A model generated the notes under the pieces. That model had not been told where the DNA came from, did not search any database, and was given only the letters and a program-made list of their open reading frames with translations. Shown here piece by piece: positions 17,463 to 26,547 of a DNA stretch of 64,000 bases (position 1 is the first letter of the stretch; each line of letters opens with the position of its first letter). Source of the stretch: Benzoatithermus sp963720725 (GTDB lineage: Bacteria > Pseudomonadota > Alphaproteobacteria > Geminicoccales > Geminicoccaceae); NCBI GenBank assembly GCA_963720725.1, contig CAVRGN010000001.1:124001-188000 (forward strand), given 5' to 3'. Position numbers and translations under genes: made by a program.

Positions 17463-17549
17463 TGGTGCCCCTGGCCGGACTCGAACCAGCACGCCGTTGC
17501 CGGCAACAGATTTTGAGTTTGCCGCGTCTACCAATTCCGCCACAGGGGC
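17463..17549 (-). tRNA. tRNA-Leu (anticodon CAA)
   Basis: Eighty-seven bases fold as a class II tRNA with a long variable arm. The acceptor stem pairs GCCCCTG with CAGGGGC, the discriminator is A, and CCA is encoded (17463-17465). The D-arm GGCGGAATTGGTAGACG and T-loop GGTTCGAGTCC are canonical. The anticodon loop reads CTCAAAA, giving anticodon CAA. The anticodon stem GCAAA/TCTGT has one A-C mismatch (positions 30-40) where relatives normally have a G-C pair. Confidence 0.93.
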
Positions 17550-17787
17550 ACGGGCGCGCATCCTAGTGGTCGCTTTCCGCCGGTCAAGGCGGGGCAATGC
17601 GCTGCTGCGGCCTAGTGTGCGGTGCAGAAAAAGCCTTAGCTTGGTGCTTGGGAACGGGCTAGGTTTCGGGCAGGTTTTCGTGCCGCATCAACGGTCCGGA
17701 CGTGTGGCGATGGCCAGCAGTCGCCCTGGTCGCGGGCCGGCAATGGAACGGCGGGAAGGCGTGGCGGTATCGGGCAGGGTTGCAGGC

Positions 17788-19344
17788 ATGGGCGCGCAGT
17801 GGTCGCGGCGTCGGGCGCTCGGGGCAGGGATGTCGCTTCCCGCCGCAGGACTGTTGGCCCCGGGCCGTGCGGCAGGCGCGGATGCCGTCGAATTCGGGCC
17901 GCCTGACGCTTTCTCCTTCGAACGCCTGATCGTCCAGGCCAAGGAGATGGCCCAGCACAGCTTCGAGCCCCGGCCGCCCGCCGCGCAGTGGCTGACCGAC
18001 CTGTCGCTCGAGCAGTATCGTGAGATCCGCTACCGACCCGAACGCGCGGTCCAGCTGGCCGGCAGCCCGTTCTCGCTGCAGCCGTTCCATCTGGGCACCT
18101 ATCATCGCCTGCCGGTCCGGCTGTACGTGGTCGAGAACGGCCAGGCGCGCGAAATCCTCTACAACTCCTCCCTGTTCGATTTCGGCAATGTCGAGATAGC
18201 GGATGGGCTGTCCAAGGACACCGGCTTTGCCGGCTTTCGCGTGCACTACCTGTTCGAGGACGGCGGCGTTCCCCAGGAGCTGATGACGTTCCTGGGCGCC
18301 AGCTACTTCCGGGCGGTGGCGCGCGACACGCGGTTCGGCATCTCGGCGCGGGGCCTCGCCCTGGAGACCGGGCTCGGCAAGCCCGAGGAGTTCCCGGCCT
18401 TCACCCATTTCTGGGTGCTGCGCCCGAACGATCCGCGCGATCCGCTGCAGATCTGCGCCCTGCTCGACAGCCCCAGTGTCGCCGGAGCCTACCGGTTCGA
18501 CCTGTCGCCGCGCGACGGCACCATGGTGGCGGTCGACTCCAGCCTGTTCTTCCGAGCCGACATCTCGCAGGTCGGCATCGCGCCGCTGACCAGCATGTAC
18601 TTCTTCGGTGCCAACGACCGCGTCGGGGTCGACGACTATCGTGGCGAGGTCCACGATTCCGACGGTCTGTCGATCTGGCGTGCCACGGGCGAGGCCCTGT
18701 GGCGGCCGCTGGTCAACCCCGGCGCATTGCGGGTGAGCGTGTTCGCGGACGAGAATCCGCGCGGGTTCGGGCTGCTGCAGCGGGCGCGCGACTACAGGGT
18801 CTATGGCGATCTCGACGCGCGCTTCGACCGCCGCCCCAATCTCTGGGTGGAGCCGAAGGGTGCCTGGGGCGCCGGCTCGATCCGGCTGATCGAGATCCCG
18901 ATCCAGGACGAGACCCACGACAACATCGTGGCGTTCTGGACGCCGCAGGAGCCGGTCAATGCCGGCCATGAGCTGCGCGTCGCCTACAGCCTGGTCTGGT
19001 CGCTGCAGCCTCCGCTGGAGACCGGGCTGATGCCGGTGGTGTCGACCCATGTCGGCCTGGGCGGCGAGCCGGGAAGCGACCGTCCGGCCAACCTGCGCAA
19101 GGTGGCGATCGAGTTCGCGACTCCGGGTGCCGCTGACCCGCCCGGTGTCTTGCCGCAGGCCGTGCTCGAATGCCACAATGGCGAGTGCTCGGTGGCCGTG
19201 GTCCGCGCCAACGAGGTCACCGGTGGCTACCAGGTGACCTTCGATGTCGGCCTGGGTGGCAACCCTGTCGAGCTTCGCTGCTTTCTCGTGGAGGATGGGA
19301 AGCCCATATCGGAGACTTGGCTCTATCGGTTGGACGACGCTTGA
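17788..19344 (+). CDS. opgG: periplasmic glucan biosynthesis protein, MdoG/OpgG-OpgD family
   Basis: This 518-residue protein belongs to the family that shapes osmoregulated periplasmic glucans. After a twin-arginine leader (SRRRALGAGMSLPAAGLL) come family phrases: FSFERLIVQAKEMAQHSFEP, YREIRYRPERAVQ, FHLGTYHRLPVRLYVVENG, GASYFRAVARDTRFGISARG and TSMYFFGANDRVGVDDYRGE. A Tat leader is typical of OpgD, while the following opgH is typical of an opgG-opgH operon. The two paralogues cannot be split by sight. I chose the ATG at 17788 because it places the Arg motif at residues 7-9; starts at 17743 and 17710 would bury it. The upstream in-frame region overlaps the tRNA and is non-coding. The next gene, opgH, begins 26 bases after the stop. 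Confidence 0.9.
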   Translation: MGAQWSRRRALGAGMSLPAAGLLAPGRAAGADAVEFGPPDAFSFERLIVQAKEMAQHSFEPRPPAAQWLTDLSLEQYREIRYRPERAVQLAGSPFSLQPFHLGTYHRLPVRLYVVENGQAREILYNSSLFDFGNVEIADGLSKDTGFAGFRVHYLFEDGGVPQELMTFLGASYFRAVARDTRFGISARGLALETGLGKPEEFPAFTHFWVLRPNDPRDPLQICALLDSPSVAGAYRFDLSPRDGTMVAVDSSLFFRADISQVGIAPLTSMYFFGANDRVGVDDYRGEVHDSDGLSIWRATGEALWRPLVNPGALRVSVFADENPRGFGLLQRARDYRVYGDLDARFDRRPNLWVEPKGAWGAGSIRLIEIPIQDETHDNIVAFWTPQEPVNAGHELRVAYSLVWSLQPPLETGLMPVVSTHVGLGGEPGSDRPANLRKVAIEFATPGAADPPGVLPQAVLECHNGECSVAVVRANEVTGGYQVTFDVGLGGNPVELRCFLVEDGKPISETWLYRLDDA

Positions 19345-19370
19345 TGGCCTCGGTCGGGACATAGGGTTCG

Positions 19371-21902
19371 ATGAGCACCGCGCTCTCCGTGGGCATCTCG
19401 TCAGAGGTGGCCAATGGTCCGGCATGGTCGGCTGCCGCCGCGAGGCTTCGCTCCTATCTCGAGCTGGCAGGGCTGAAGAGTTCCGCGGCCGCCGCCCTCG
19501 CGCAGGAGATCGTGGCCGGTTGTGCCAACGAGCAGCCCGGCCTGGGCGAGGACGAGGCCATCCTGGCCGCCCTGCGGGTCGGGCGCCGACTGCTGACGGA
19601 GCGGCCGAGCCGCGCCGGCGAGCAGGCCGAAGGCGCTCCGCTCGCACCGCGCGACCAGCCCTTGAGCATCCGCCGGCGTGCCTTCCGTTCGCTGATCGAC
19701 TGGCGGCTGACCACCTCGCGCCTGAGGCGGTTGCTGCCGGCCATGGCGCCGCAGCGGGTCCGGCGCGTGCCGGACGGCAACGACGATTCGCGGCGCCGCC
19801 TGACCCTGCGCGCCCGGCTGCGCCGCGGCATGTTCACCTTCCTCATCCTGGCCACGGCGACCTGGGGCGTGGCGAGCTTCGTCGAGATCCTGGGCGCGGA
19901 CGGCCTGAGCTACCTCGACCTCACCCAGACCGGCGTCTTCACCATACTTCTGTTGTGGCTGGCCCAGTCGTTCTGGACTCTCGCCGGGGGTGCAGCGGTG
20001 CTCGCCGCCAGGCTGGTGGGCGGGCGAAGGCCTTCGCCGCCGGTATTGTCCGACCCCCTGGCTCTGCCGCGGGTAGCGGTGATCGCGCCGATCTACAACG
20101 AGGACACCGAACGCGTCTTCGCCGGCTTTCGCAGCATGTGGGAGGATCTGCGCGCGCAGCCAAACAGTGAGCGGCTCGACCTCGTCATCCTGAGCGACAC
20201 GACCGACCCGGATGTATGGCTGGCGGAACTCGACGCCTGGCAGCGCCTGCGTCAGGCCGTCGGCGGCTCGGAGCGGATCTACTATCGCCGCCGCCTGCGC
20301 AACGTGCGGCGGAAGATCGGCAACATCGAGGACTTCATCAGCCGCTGGGGCGGTGCCTATGGCTATATGATCGTGCTCGACGCCGACAGCCTGATGTCGG
20401 GCCGCGCCATGATGCGGCTGGTCGAGCGCATGGACGGCAATCCGGCGGTCGGGCTGATCCAGGCGCCGCCCAAGCTGGTCCGCGGGCACACCGTGTTCGC
20501 GCGCATGCTCCAGTTCGCGGGCGAGCTCTACGGTCCGCTGTCGGCTGCCGGGATCAGCTACTGGGCCCTCGGCGAGGGCAATTACTGGGGCCACAACGCG
20601 ATCATCAGGGTAGCACCCTTCGCCGAGCTCTGTGGCCTGCCGCTGCTGTCGGGACGGGCGCCGCTCGGCGGCGAGATCATGAGTCACGACTTCGTCGAGG
20701 CCGCCCTGCTCCGCCGCGGCGGCTGGCAGGTCTGGATCGCCGACGACATCGGCGAGTCGTACGAGGAACCGCCGCCGAGCATCGCCGACTTCGCGACCCG
20801 CGACCGGCGCTGGTGCCAGGGCAACATGCAGCACATCAAGGTGCTGTTCGTGCGCAACCTGCACTGGGTCAGCCGACTGCATCTGGCGATCGGCATCCTC
20901 TCCTACCTGACCTCGCCTTTGTGGCTGCTGTTCCTCCTGCTCTCCGCGGCCCAGGCCTGGGAGCTGACCTACGGCGAGCCGGTCTACTTCACGGCCGGCT
21001 GGCCGTTCCCGACCCTGCCGGTGTCCGTCGCCGCCGAGGCGGTGCTGCTCTTGAGCATCACCTTGGCGCTGCTGTTCCTCCCCAAGCTCATGGGCCTGGC
21101 CCTGGCGTTGGTCGATGGCCCGCGGCGGCGCCAAATGGGCGGAGGTCTGCGACTGACCGTGAGCGCGATCGTGGAAACGCTGCTCTCGGCCATGGTGGCG
21201 CCCATCATGATGCTGCTGCACACCAATTTCGTCGCCACCATCCTTCTCGGCTCCGCGATCGACTGGCAGCCGCAGCGCCGCCAGGTCGCCGGAGGGCTCC
21301 TGGCCGAAAGCGCGCGCCGCTTCGGCTGGGTGACCGTGCTCGGCACCGCCGCCGCCACCGCCACCTTCATGCTGACGCCGTCCCTGTTCTACTGGCTGAT
21401 TCCCGTGTTCGCCGGTCTGGTTCTGGCGATCCCGCTGGCGATGTTCACCAGCTCCGACATCTGGGGCATCCGCTTCGGGCGGGCCGGCCTCCTGCGCGTG
21501 GCCGAGGAGAGCGCGCCGCCGGCGGTCATGCGCCGCCTCGACGAACTGCTGGCGCAGCCCAGTTCCGCGCCGGCCGACTGTTTCGCGCTGGCGATGCTCG
21601 ACCCCGGCTTCAACGCCCTGCACATCGCCATGCTGCGCGCCGCCGACGACCATCCGCCGACGCCGCCCGAAAGCCTGCGGGCGATCGAGCGCAAGGCGGT
21701 CTATCTCGGTTCCGCGGCATTGACCAAGCCGGACCGGCGGGCATTGCTCGAGAGCCCGGCGACCATGGCCCGCCTCCATCTCGCCGCTTGGCTGCACTGG
21801 CGCAGCAACCACGGCCTGGCCTGGGAAACCGACGAGCCGCTCCCGCCTTTGCCGCGCAGTGCGATCGCCGAGGGCGAACGAGCCGTGTCAGCCGCCGCCT
21901 GA
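19371..21902 (+). CDS. opgH: glucan biosynthesis glucosyltransferase H
   Basis: An 843-residue inner-membrane GT2 enzyme that polymerises the glucan backbone from UDP-glucose. The cytosolic catalytic part carries IAPIYNEDTERVFAGFRSMW, the metal-binding DADS at 337-340, ISYWALGEGNYWGHNAIIR, and the processive-enzyme motif RRWCQGN near 480. About seven or eight hydrophobic helices flank it: two before residue 230 and several after 500, including SPLWLLFLLLSAAQAW and VLGTAAATATFMLTPSLFYW. The length matches OpgH. The N-terminal 130 residues are a long cytosolic tail. It forms an operon with opgG. Its last 15 bases overlap the end of the convergent DCC-family gene. Confidence 0.93.
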   Translation: MSTALSVGISSEVANGPAWSAAAARLRSYLELAGLKSSAAAALAQEIVAGCANEQPGLGEDEAILAALRVGRRLLTERPSRAGEQAEGAPLAPRDQPLSIRRRAFRSLIDWRLTTSRLRRLLPAMAPQRVRRVPDGNDDSRRRLTLRARLRRGMFTFLILATATWGVASFVEILGADGLSYLDLTQTGVFTILLLWLAQSFWTLAGGAAVLAARLVGGRRPSPPVLSDPLALPRVAVIAPIYNEDTERVFAGFRSMWEDLRAQPNSERLDLVILSDTTDPDVWLAELDAWQRLRQAVGGSERIYYRRRLRNVRRKIGNIEDFISRWGGAYGYMIVLDADSLMSGRAMMRLVERMDGNPAVGLIQAPPKLVRGHTVFARMLQFAGELYGPLSAAGISYWALGEGNYWGHNAIIRVAPFAELCGLPLLSGRAPLGGEIMSHDFVEAALLRRGGWQVWIADDIGESYEEPPPSIADFATRDRRWCQGNMQHIKVLFVRNLHWVSRLHLAIGILSYLTSPLWLLFLLLSAAQAWELTYGEPVYFTAGWPFPTLPVSVAAEAVLLLSITLALLFLPKLMGLALALVDGPRRRQMGGGLRLTVSAIVETLLSAMVAPIMMLLHTNFVATILLGSAIDWQPQRRQVAGGLLAESARRFGWVTVLGTAAATATFMLTPSLFYWLIPVFAGLVLAIPLAMFTSSDIWGIRFGRAGLLRVAEESAPPAVMRRLDELLAQPSSAPADCFALAMLDPGFNALHIAMLRAADDHPPTPPESLRAIERKAVYLGSAALTKPDRRALLESPATMARLHLAAWLHWRSNHGLAWETDEPLPPLPRSAIAEGERAVSAAA

Positions 21903-22283
21903 GCGGGCGCGCCGCTGACGCCAGCGGTGGAGGCGGAACAGGGTCGGCGCCGCCATGCGCTCATAGGCGAAGCTCGTCAGGGCATGCAGCCCCGGCCGGC
22001 GGACCAGCCGAGCCAACCAGCGATAGCGTGGAAGTCGCTGCCAGATCTGGGCGAACGCGGCCACGCCGCCCGCGATCCGGCCGCCGCTGTCGACGGCATG
22101 GATCCGGCGCAACGGGCGATCGCCGACAAGCCCCAGGCGAGCCGCTCCGCCGGGATCGGCCGCGACGTCGAGAAAGCGCAGATCGGCATCCTCCGGCGCG
22201 AGGGCACGATAATGGTCGATCTCCGCGCGGCAGATGGGACACGCTCCGTTGTAGCACACGGTAAGTTCACCGGAATCGGCCAT
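21888..22283 (-). CDS. DCC-family (DUF393) thiol-disulfide oxidoreductase-like protein
   Basis: A 131-residue protein with the family opening LTVCYNGACPICRAEIDHY. The Cys-Pro-Ile-Cys pair replaces the usual aspartate-cysteine-cysteine start, and LRFLDVAADP follows. The middle contains IHAVDSGGRIAGGVAAFAQI and the end is Arg-rich. DUF393 proteins look like thioredoxin-fold thiol proteins, but their substrates are not established. I chose the ATG at 22283 over a GTG six bases upstream. The gene is convergent with opgH and lies 64 bases from the TRAP permease gene. Confidence 0.8.
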   Translation of the reverse strand: MADSGELTVCYNGACPICRAEIDHYRALAPEDADLRFLDVAADPGGAARLGLVGDRPLRRIHAVDSGGRIAGGVAAFAQIWQRLPRYRWLARLVRRPGLHALTSFAYERMAAPTLFRLHRWRQRRARSGGG

Positions 22284-22347
22284 GACCACTCGTCCCTGTC
22301 CTGCCGCCGGAAAGTAGCTCGTCGCCGGCGTCCGGCAATCGGTGCGG

Positions 22348-23628
22348 TCAGCGGTAGACGATGGTCGGCAGCCAGAGTGTCAGCGCCGGGATGAAGGTGA
22401 TCAGGACCAAGACCGCCAGCAGCGGGATGAGGAATGGTGCCGTGGCGGTGACGCAGCGTTCGAACGGCAAGCCCGAGACGCGGCTGAGCACGTAGAGGAC
22501 CATCCCGACCGGCGGCGTGAGCAGTCCGATCATCAGGTTTAGGACCATGACCACGCCGAAATGGACCGGGTCGATCCCCAGATGGTTGGTGATCGGCAGC
22601 AGCACCGGCACCAGGATGGTGATCGCGGCAATGGTCTCCATGAAGCAGCCCACGACCAGCAGGATCAGGTTGATCAGGACCAGGATCACGTAGCGGTTGT
22701 CGCTCACCTGCAGGATCAGGGCGGCGAAATGCTCGGTGATCCGGTTGCTGGTGAGGATCCAGGCGAAGATCGATGCCGCGGCGACGATGAACATGACCAC
22801 GGCGGTGGTTTCGATCGTGTCGAAGCTGACCCGCACGAAGCGACGCCAGGTCAAGGTGCGATAGACCAGGGCACCCAGAAACATGGCGTAGGCGCAAGCC
22901 GCCACCGCGGCCTCGGTCGGGGTGAACAGGCCGGCCATCATGCTGCCGATGATGATCACCGGCGTCATCAGCGACAGGAAGGCATGGGTGAACGCGCGCC
23001 ACAGGCCAACGATCGAGAAGGTGGCGTCGCGCGGGTAGTTCCGGCTGTGGGCGTAGTAGAACACCATCACCATCAGCGCCGCCGCCATCAGCATGCCGGG
23101 CACGAAGCCGGCGGCGAACAGCTGGCCGATCGAGGCACCGGCCATCACCCCGTAGATCACCATCGGCAGCGAGGGCGGGATGATCGGGCCGATGGTCGAG
23201 GACGCAGCGGTGATGCCGACCGCGAAGTCGATATCGTAGCCGTGATCCTTCATGGCCTTGATCTCGATCGTGCCCAAGCCGCCGGCGTCCGCCACCGCCG
23301 CTCCCGACATGCCGGCGAAGATCACGCTGGCGCCGACATTGACGTGGCCGAGGCCGCCCTTGGCCCAGCCGATCGCCGCCAGCGCGAAGCTGAAGATCCG
23401 GTTGGTGATGCCGGCGGTGTTCATCAGGTTGCCCGCCAGGATGAAGAACGGCACCGCCAGCAGCGGGAAGCTGTCGACGCCGTTGATCATCCGATGCAGG
23501 ACGACCACGTCCGGCACCTGCCCGGAAAGGAGGACGAACACGAGCGAGGACCCGGCCAGGGCGACGGCAACCGGCGTGCCCAGGACGATGAGGCCGAAGA
23601 CCAGGACGAACAGCAGGAGGATGAGCAT
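22348..23628 (-). CDS. dctM: TRAP transporter large permease subunit
   Basis: A 426-residue membrane protein with a dozen hydrophobic helices and family phrases: GSSLVFVLLSGQVPD, LLAVPFFILAGNLMNTAGIT, VNVGASVIFAGMSGAAVADA, and ITAASSTIGPIIPPSLPMVI. DctM is the sodium-coupled transport channel of TRAP importers. It is the last gene of dctP-dctQ-dctM, with 12 bases between it and dctQ. The substrate is set by DctP and is unknown, probably an organic acid. Confidence 0.93.
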   Translation of the reverse strand: MLILLLFVLVFGLIVLGTPVAVALAGSSLVFVLLSGQVPDVVVLHRMINGVDSFPLLAVPFFILAGNLMNTAGITNRIFSFALAAIGWAKGGLGHVNVGASVIFAGMSGAAVADAGGLGTIEIKAMKDHGYDIDFAVGITAASSTIGPIIPPSLPMVIYGVMAGASIGQLFAAGFVPGMLMAAALMVMVFYYAHSRNYPRDATFSIVGLWRAFTHAFLSLMTPVIIIGSMMAGLFTPTEAAVAACAYAMFLGALVYRTLTWRRFVRVSFDTIETTAVVMFIVAAASIFAWILTSNRITEHFAALILQVSDNRYVILVLINLILLVVGCFMETIAAITILVPVLLPITNHLGIDPVHFGVVMVLNLMIGLLTPPVGMVLYVLSRVSGLPFERCVTATAPFLIPLLAVLVLITFIPALTLWLPTIVYR

Positions 23629-23640
23629 GGACTGCGCCGG

Positions 23641-24213
23641 TCAGTCGATGATTCGGCCGGGCACGTCCCCGTCGCCGGCGAGCTGCTCGCGCCTCATCGA
23701 CTGCCACAGATTGCGCAGCCCGTAGAGGGTCATGGCGACGAAGCCGGCACAGACCAGCCAGTAGATCAGGTTCTTCGACAGGTCGACCACCGACATCATC
23801 TGCTTGGTGCGCATCGCCAGCTTGGCGGAAATCCAGATGCTCGAGCCGTAGAACAGGACGCACAGCGCGTCGTTCAGCACCGTGAGCCGCCAACGGCCGT
23901 TCTCGCTGAAATAGCGGCGGATGAACTCCACCGCGATGTGGCTGCGCTTGCGCACCGCCATCGCCGAACCCACGAAGGTCACGGCGATCAGCAGATAACG
24001 GGCGATCTCCTCGGTCCAGCCGATCGAGCTGTTGAGCACGTAGCGGCTGAAGAATTGCAGGAAGACCACGCCCGCCAGCGCCCAGAAGATCACGAACACG
24101 ATCGAATCTTCCGGCCGGATATCCGACAGGTCGATATGCTCCTCGTCCGGGAGCGGCACGGCCTCGCCGAGCCGCTCCTCCACCGCCGGTCGTGCAGGGT
24201 CGCCTTGCGTCAC
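23641..24213 (-). CDS. dctQ: TRAP transporter small permease subunit
   Basis: A 190-residue protein with four hydrophobic helices (for example IVFVIFWALAGVVFLQFFSR) and the DctQ phrase SIGWTEEIARYLLIAVTFVG, in which Trp-Thr-Glu-Glu-Ile is the family hallmark. The start is a GTG at 24211-24213 that overlaps the dctP stop by four bases, so translation is coupled. It bridges the periplasmic receptor and the DctM channel. Confidence 0.92.
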   Translation of the reverse strand: MTQGDPARPAVEERLGEAVPLPDEEHIDLSDIRPEDSIVFVIFWALAGVVFLQFFSRYVLNSSIGWTEEIARYLLIAVTFVGSAMAVRKRSHIAVEFIRRYFSENGRWRLTVLNDALCVLFYGSSIWISAKLAMRTKQMMSVVDLSKNLIYWLVCAGFVAMTLYGLRNLWQSMRREQLAGDGDVPGRIID

Positions 24214-25199
24214 TGAATGGCCTGGAGCTGGTCGTAGGTGGCCTGGTCCCAGGTGGCGGCCGGCCCGTTGTGCAGCTTCAGCACGGCCTCACGGAAGGGA
24301 GCGCGGTCGACCTTGTTGACCTTGACGCCCTGCTCCTCGAACCACGCCGCCAGCTCGTTCTGCTTCTTGATGATGTCCTGGGTGCAGCCCTCGGCGGCCT
24401 CGGTCAGCACGGCGGTGAAGATCTCCTTGTCCTCGTCCGACAACGAGTCCCAGGTCTGGCCACTGACGATCGTCAGCAGGGCATCGGTGATATGGCCGGT
24501 CAGTGCGATATACTTTTGCACCTCGTAGAACTTCTTGGCCTGGATTGTCGGCAGCGGGTTCTCCTGCGCGTCGACCGTGCCGGTCTGCAGGGCGAGGTAG
24601 ACCTCCGCGAACGCGATGGGGGTCGGGTTCGCCCCCACGGCTTCCGGGAACATCTTGTAGAGCGGAGCGTCGGGGACGCGGATCTTGAGCCCGACCATGT
24701 CCTCGGGCGTCAGGATCTCCTTGTTGGAGGTCACCTGCCGCTCTCCATAGTAGGTGAGGGTCACGACATGGTTGCCGGTTTCCTTCGCGTACCCCTCGGC
24801 CAACTGGTCGAACAGGTCGCTGCTGCGGAACTTGGCCCAGTGGTCGTAGTCACGGAACATGTAGGGTGCGCCGCCAATGGCGATCGGACCGTAGAAGCGG
24901 CCGGCGAACAGCTGACCGGTATAGATGATGTCCACCGTACCGAGGCCGAGTCCCTCGTTGATGTCGGACTCCTTGCCCAGGGAGCTCGCCGGAAAGACCT
25001 CGATCTTGTAGCGGCCGTCCGTGCGCTTGGCGATCTCGTCCGCCGCCCACAGTGCCCAGGTATGATAGGGTTCGCTGATCTCGTAGACGTGCGCCCATTT
25101 CAACGTGGTCTCGGCCCGTACCGGGGCGGAAAGACCCAGACAACCCAGAGCGAGCGCGCCGGCAAGCGCGAGCGTACGGCGGGAAAAGCGCGCCATCAT
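24210..25199 (-). CDS. dctP: TRAP transporter periplasmic solute receptor
   Basis: A 329-residue receptor with a leader (MMARFSRRTLALAGALALGC, ending PVRAE) and DctP-family phrases: LKWAHVYEISEPYHTWALWA, EVFPASSLGKESDINEGLGL, TPEDMVGLKIRVPDAP and ENPLPTIQAKKFYEVQKYIA. The conserved Arg in LKIRVP binds a substrate carboxylate, so an organic acid is likely. GGGGAGG lies five bases before the first ATG; the second ATG is three bases on. The operon dctPQM starts here, downstream of a glycosyltransferase operon and a hairpin. Confidence 0.92.
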   Translation of the reverse strand: MMARFSRRTLALAGALALGCLGLSAPVRAETTLKWAHVYEISEPYHTWALWAADEIAKRTDGRYKIEVFPASSLGKESDINEGLGLGTVDIIYTGQLFAGRFYGPIAIGGAPYMFRDYDHWAKFRSSDLFDQLAEGYAKETGNHVVTLTYYGERQVTSNKEILTPEDMVGLKIRVPDAPLYKMFPEAVGANPTPIAFAEVYLALQTGTVDAQENPLPTIQAKKFYEVQKYIALTGHITDALLTIVSGQTWDSLSDEDKEIFTAVLTEAAEGCTQDIIKKQNELAAWFEEQGVKVNKVDRAPFREAVLKLHNGPAATWDQATYDQLQAIQ

Positions 25200-25231
25200 C
25201 TAAACCTCCCCAGCTGATTTCAGCCATGTCC

Positions 25232-25281
25232 GCCGCCCGTTGTGCGAGCGATCTCCGAGGGAGAAGCGCACAATCGGCGGC
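25232..25281 (-). terminator. 15-base-arm hairpin between the glycosyltransferase operon and dctP
   Basis: Arms 25232-25246 and 25267-25281 are complementary at 13 of 15 positions, with a 20-base loop. The hairpin lies just past the stop of the last glycosyltransferase gene and before the dctP ribosome site. There is no T-run, so it may be a GC-type terminator, an mRNA end or a leader structure for dctPQM. Confidence 0.5.
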
Positions 25282-25299
25282 CGCGGGCAAGCCCTTGCG

Positions 25300-26547
25300 C
25301 TACCGACGTCCCGGCGCAGCCAGCAGACGCAGATAGGCATCCACGGCATGCTCGAGCGAGAAGTCGGCGGCGCGCATGGCGAGGTTGGCCCGGGAGGGCG
25401 GGGCGTCGATGGTCCGGGCGATGGCGGCGGCCAGCGCCGCGGCGTCACCGACCGGGACCAGAGGGCCCCAGAGTCCGCCAGCGAGGATCTCGCGTGGCCC
25501 GCGGGGACAGTCCGTGCTCACGACGGGGCAGCCGCAGGTCATGGCTTCGACCAGGACATCGCCGAAGCCTTCCCGGCCCGAGCTCAAGGCGAAGACGGCG
25601 GCACGGGCCATGAACGGGTAGGGGTCGGCCCGATCCTCCAGCAACTGGACTTCCCCGCTCACGCCGAGCAGCTCGACCAGCTGCTTGATGTCGGCGCGGA
25701 CGGCGGCGGTGCCGCGACGGTCGCCGCGGCCGCGGGCCACGATCAGGAGCCGGGCGTCGCGCTGTGCGCGCAGCAGCGCGAAGGCGCGGATCAGCGTCGG
25801 ATAGTCCTTCTCCTCGCTCAGCGGTCCGCTCCCCAGGACCACCGGCGGCGCGCCGCGCTCGAACCACGGGTGCGGGCAGGGCGCGGCCGCCCGGGCAGCG
25901 ATCTCCGGTCCGGCCAGGGTATCGTAGACCACGGTGATGCTGTGGGGATCGATCCGCGCGCTCGCGGCAAGGTCGCCGGCGCCGAGCATCGAGGAGGCCA
26001 CGATCGCGTCGGCCATCGGATAGTAACGGGTGACCAGCGGCAGGAGGCGGCGTTGCCCCCAGCCGCCGGACCTGGCGCGCTTCGCCGGCAGCCGGGCGCG
26101 CTCGCACACCACGACCCTGGCGTCGGTGCCGCCACGCTGGCGGGCCCAGATGGCCTCGAGGTTCAGCGTGGTCGCAGCGGCGATGATCCCGGCAGGCCGC
26201 TCGCGGCGCAGATAGCCGACCAGCGCCGGGAGAAACGCCAAGGTCGGCGACGGCCGCGGGCTCGTCAGCAGCGCATGGGCCAGCGGGAGCATGGCGGCGG
26301 GGTCGGCGAGAAACGGCAGCAGGCGCGCGAGCAGCAGGGCGCCAGGGCGCAGGTTGACCACGCGGACCTTGGCCGGCGCGATGCCAGTGCCGATCAGCCG
26401 CGGCGAGCAGAGCACAAGGTCGACCGGAAAGCCGCGTGCGGCCACGGCGCCCGCGAGGCGCAGCTGGCTGCGCCGGTCGCCGCCGCGGTCGAGGTCGCGC
26501 ATCAGAAAGGCGAGAGGACGCAGGCTCGGCGTCGCTCCCGCCTTCAC
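25300..26547 (-). CDS. GT4-family glycosyltransferase (third of three)
   Basis: A 415-residue GT-B fold enzyme. The C-domain holds VVLGSGPLSEEKDYPTLIRA, ALSSGREGFGDVLVEAMTCG with an intact E-x7-E pair, and PVVSTDCPRGPREILAGG. The N-domain opens RPLAFLMRDLDRGGDRRSQL, whereas its sisters have the usual LLLPDLTGGGVERT; the glycine loop is therefore altered. The start is a GTG at 26545-26547 overlapping the stop of the previous gene; the same frame extends upstream as antisense-like Arg/Pro text and is rejected. The sugar and acceptor are unknown; a surface polysaccharide is likely. Confidence 0.85.
   Translation of the reverse strand: MKAGATPSLRPLAFLMRDLDRGGDRRSQLRLAGAVAARGFPVDLVLCSPRLIGTGIAPAKVRVVNLRPGALLLARLLPFLADPAAMLPLAHALLTSPRPSPTLAFLPALVGYLRRERPAGIIAAATTLNLEAIWARQRGGTDARVVVCERARLPAKRARSGGWGQRRLLPLVTRYYPMADAIVASSMLGAGDLAASARIDPHSITVVYDTLAGPEIAARAAAPCPHPWFERGAPPVVLGSGPLSEEKDYPTLIRAFALLRAQRDARLLIVARGRGDRRGTAAVRADIKQLVELLGVSGEVQLLEDRADPYPFMARAAVFALSSGREGFGDVLVEAMTCGCPVVSTDCPRGPREILAGGLWGPLVPVGDAAALAAAIARTIDAPPSRANLAMRAADFSLEHAVDAYLRLLAAPGRR

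Noticed and set aside
17458..17787. An opgG start near 17458
   Set aside because: That stretch is occupied by tRNA-Leu on the other strand and would bury the twin-arginine leader.
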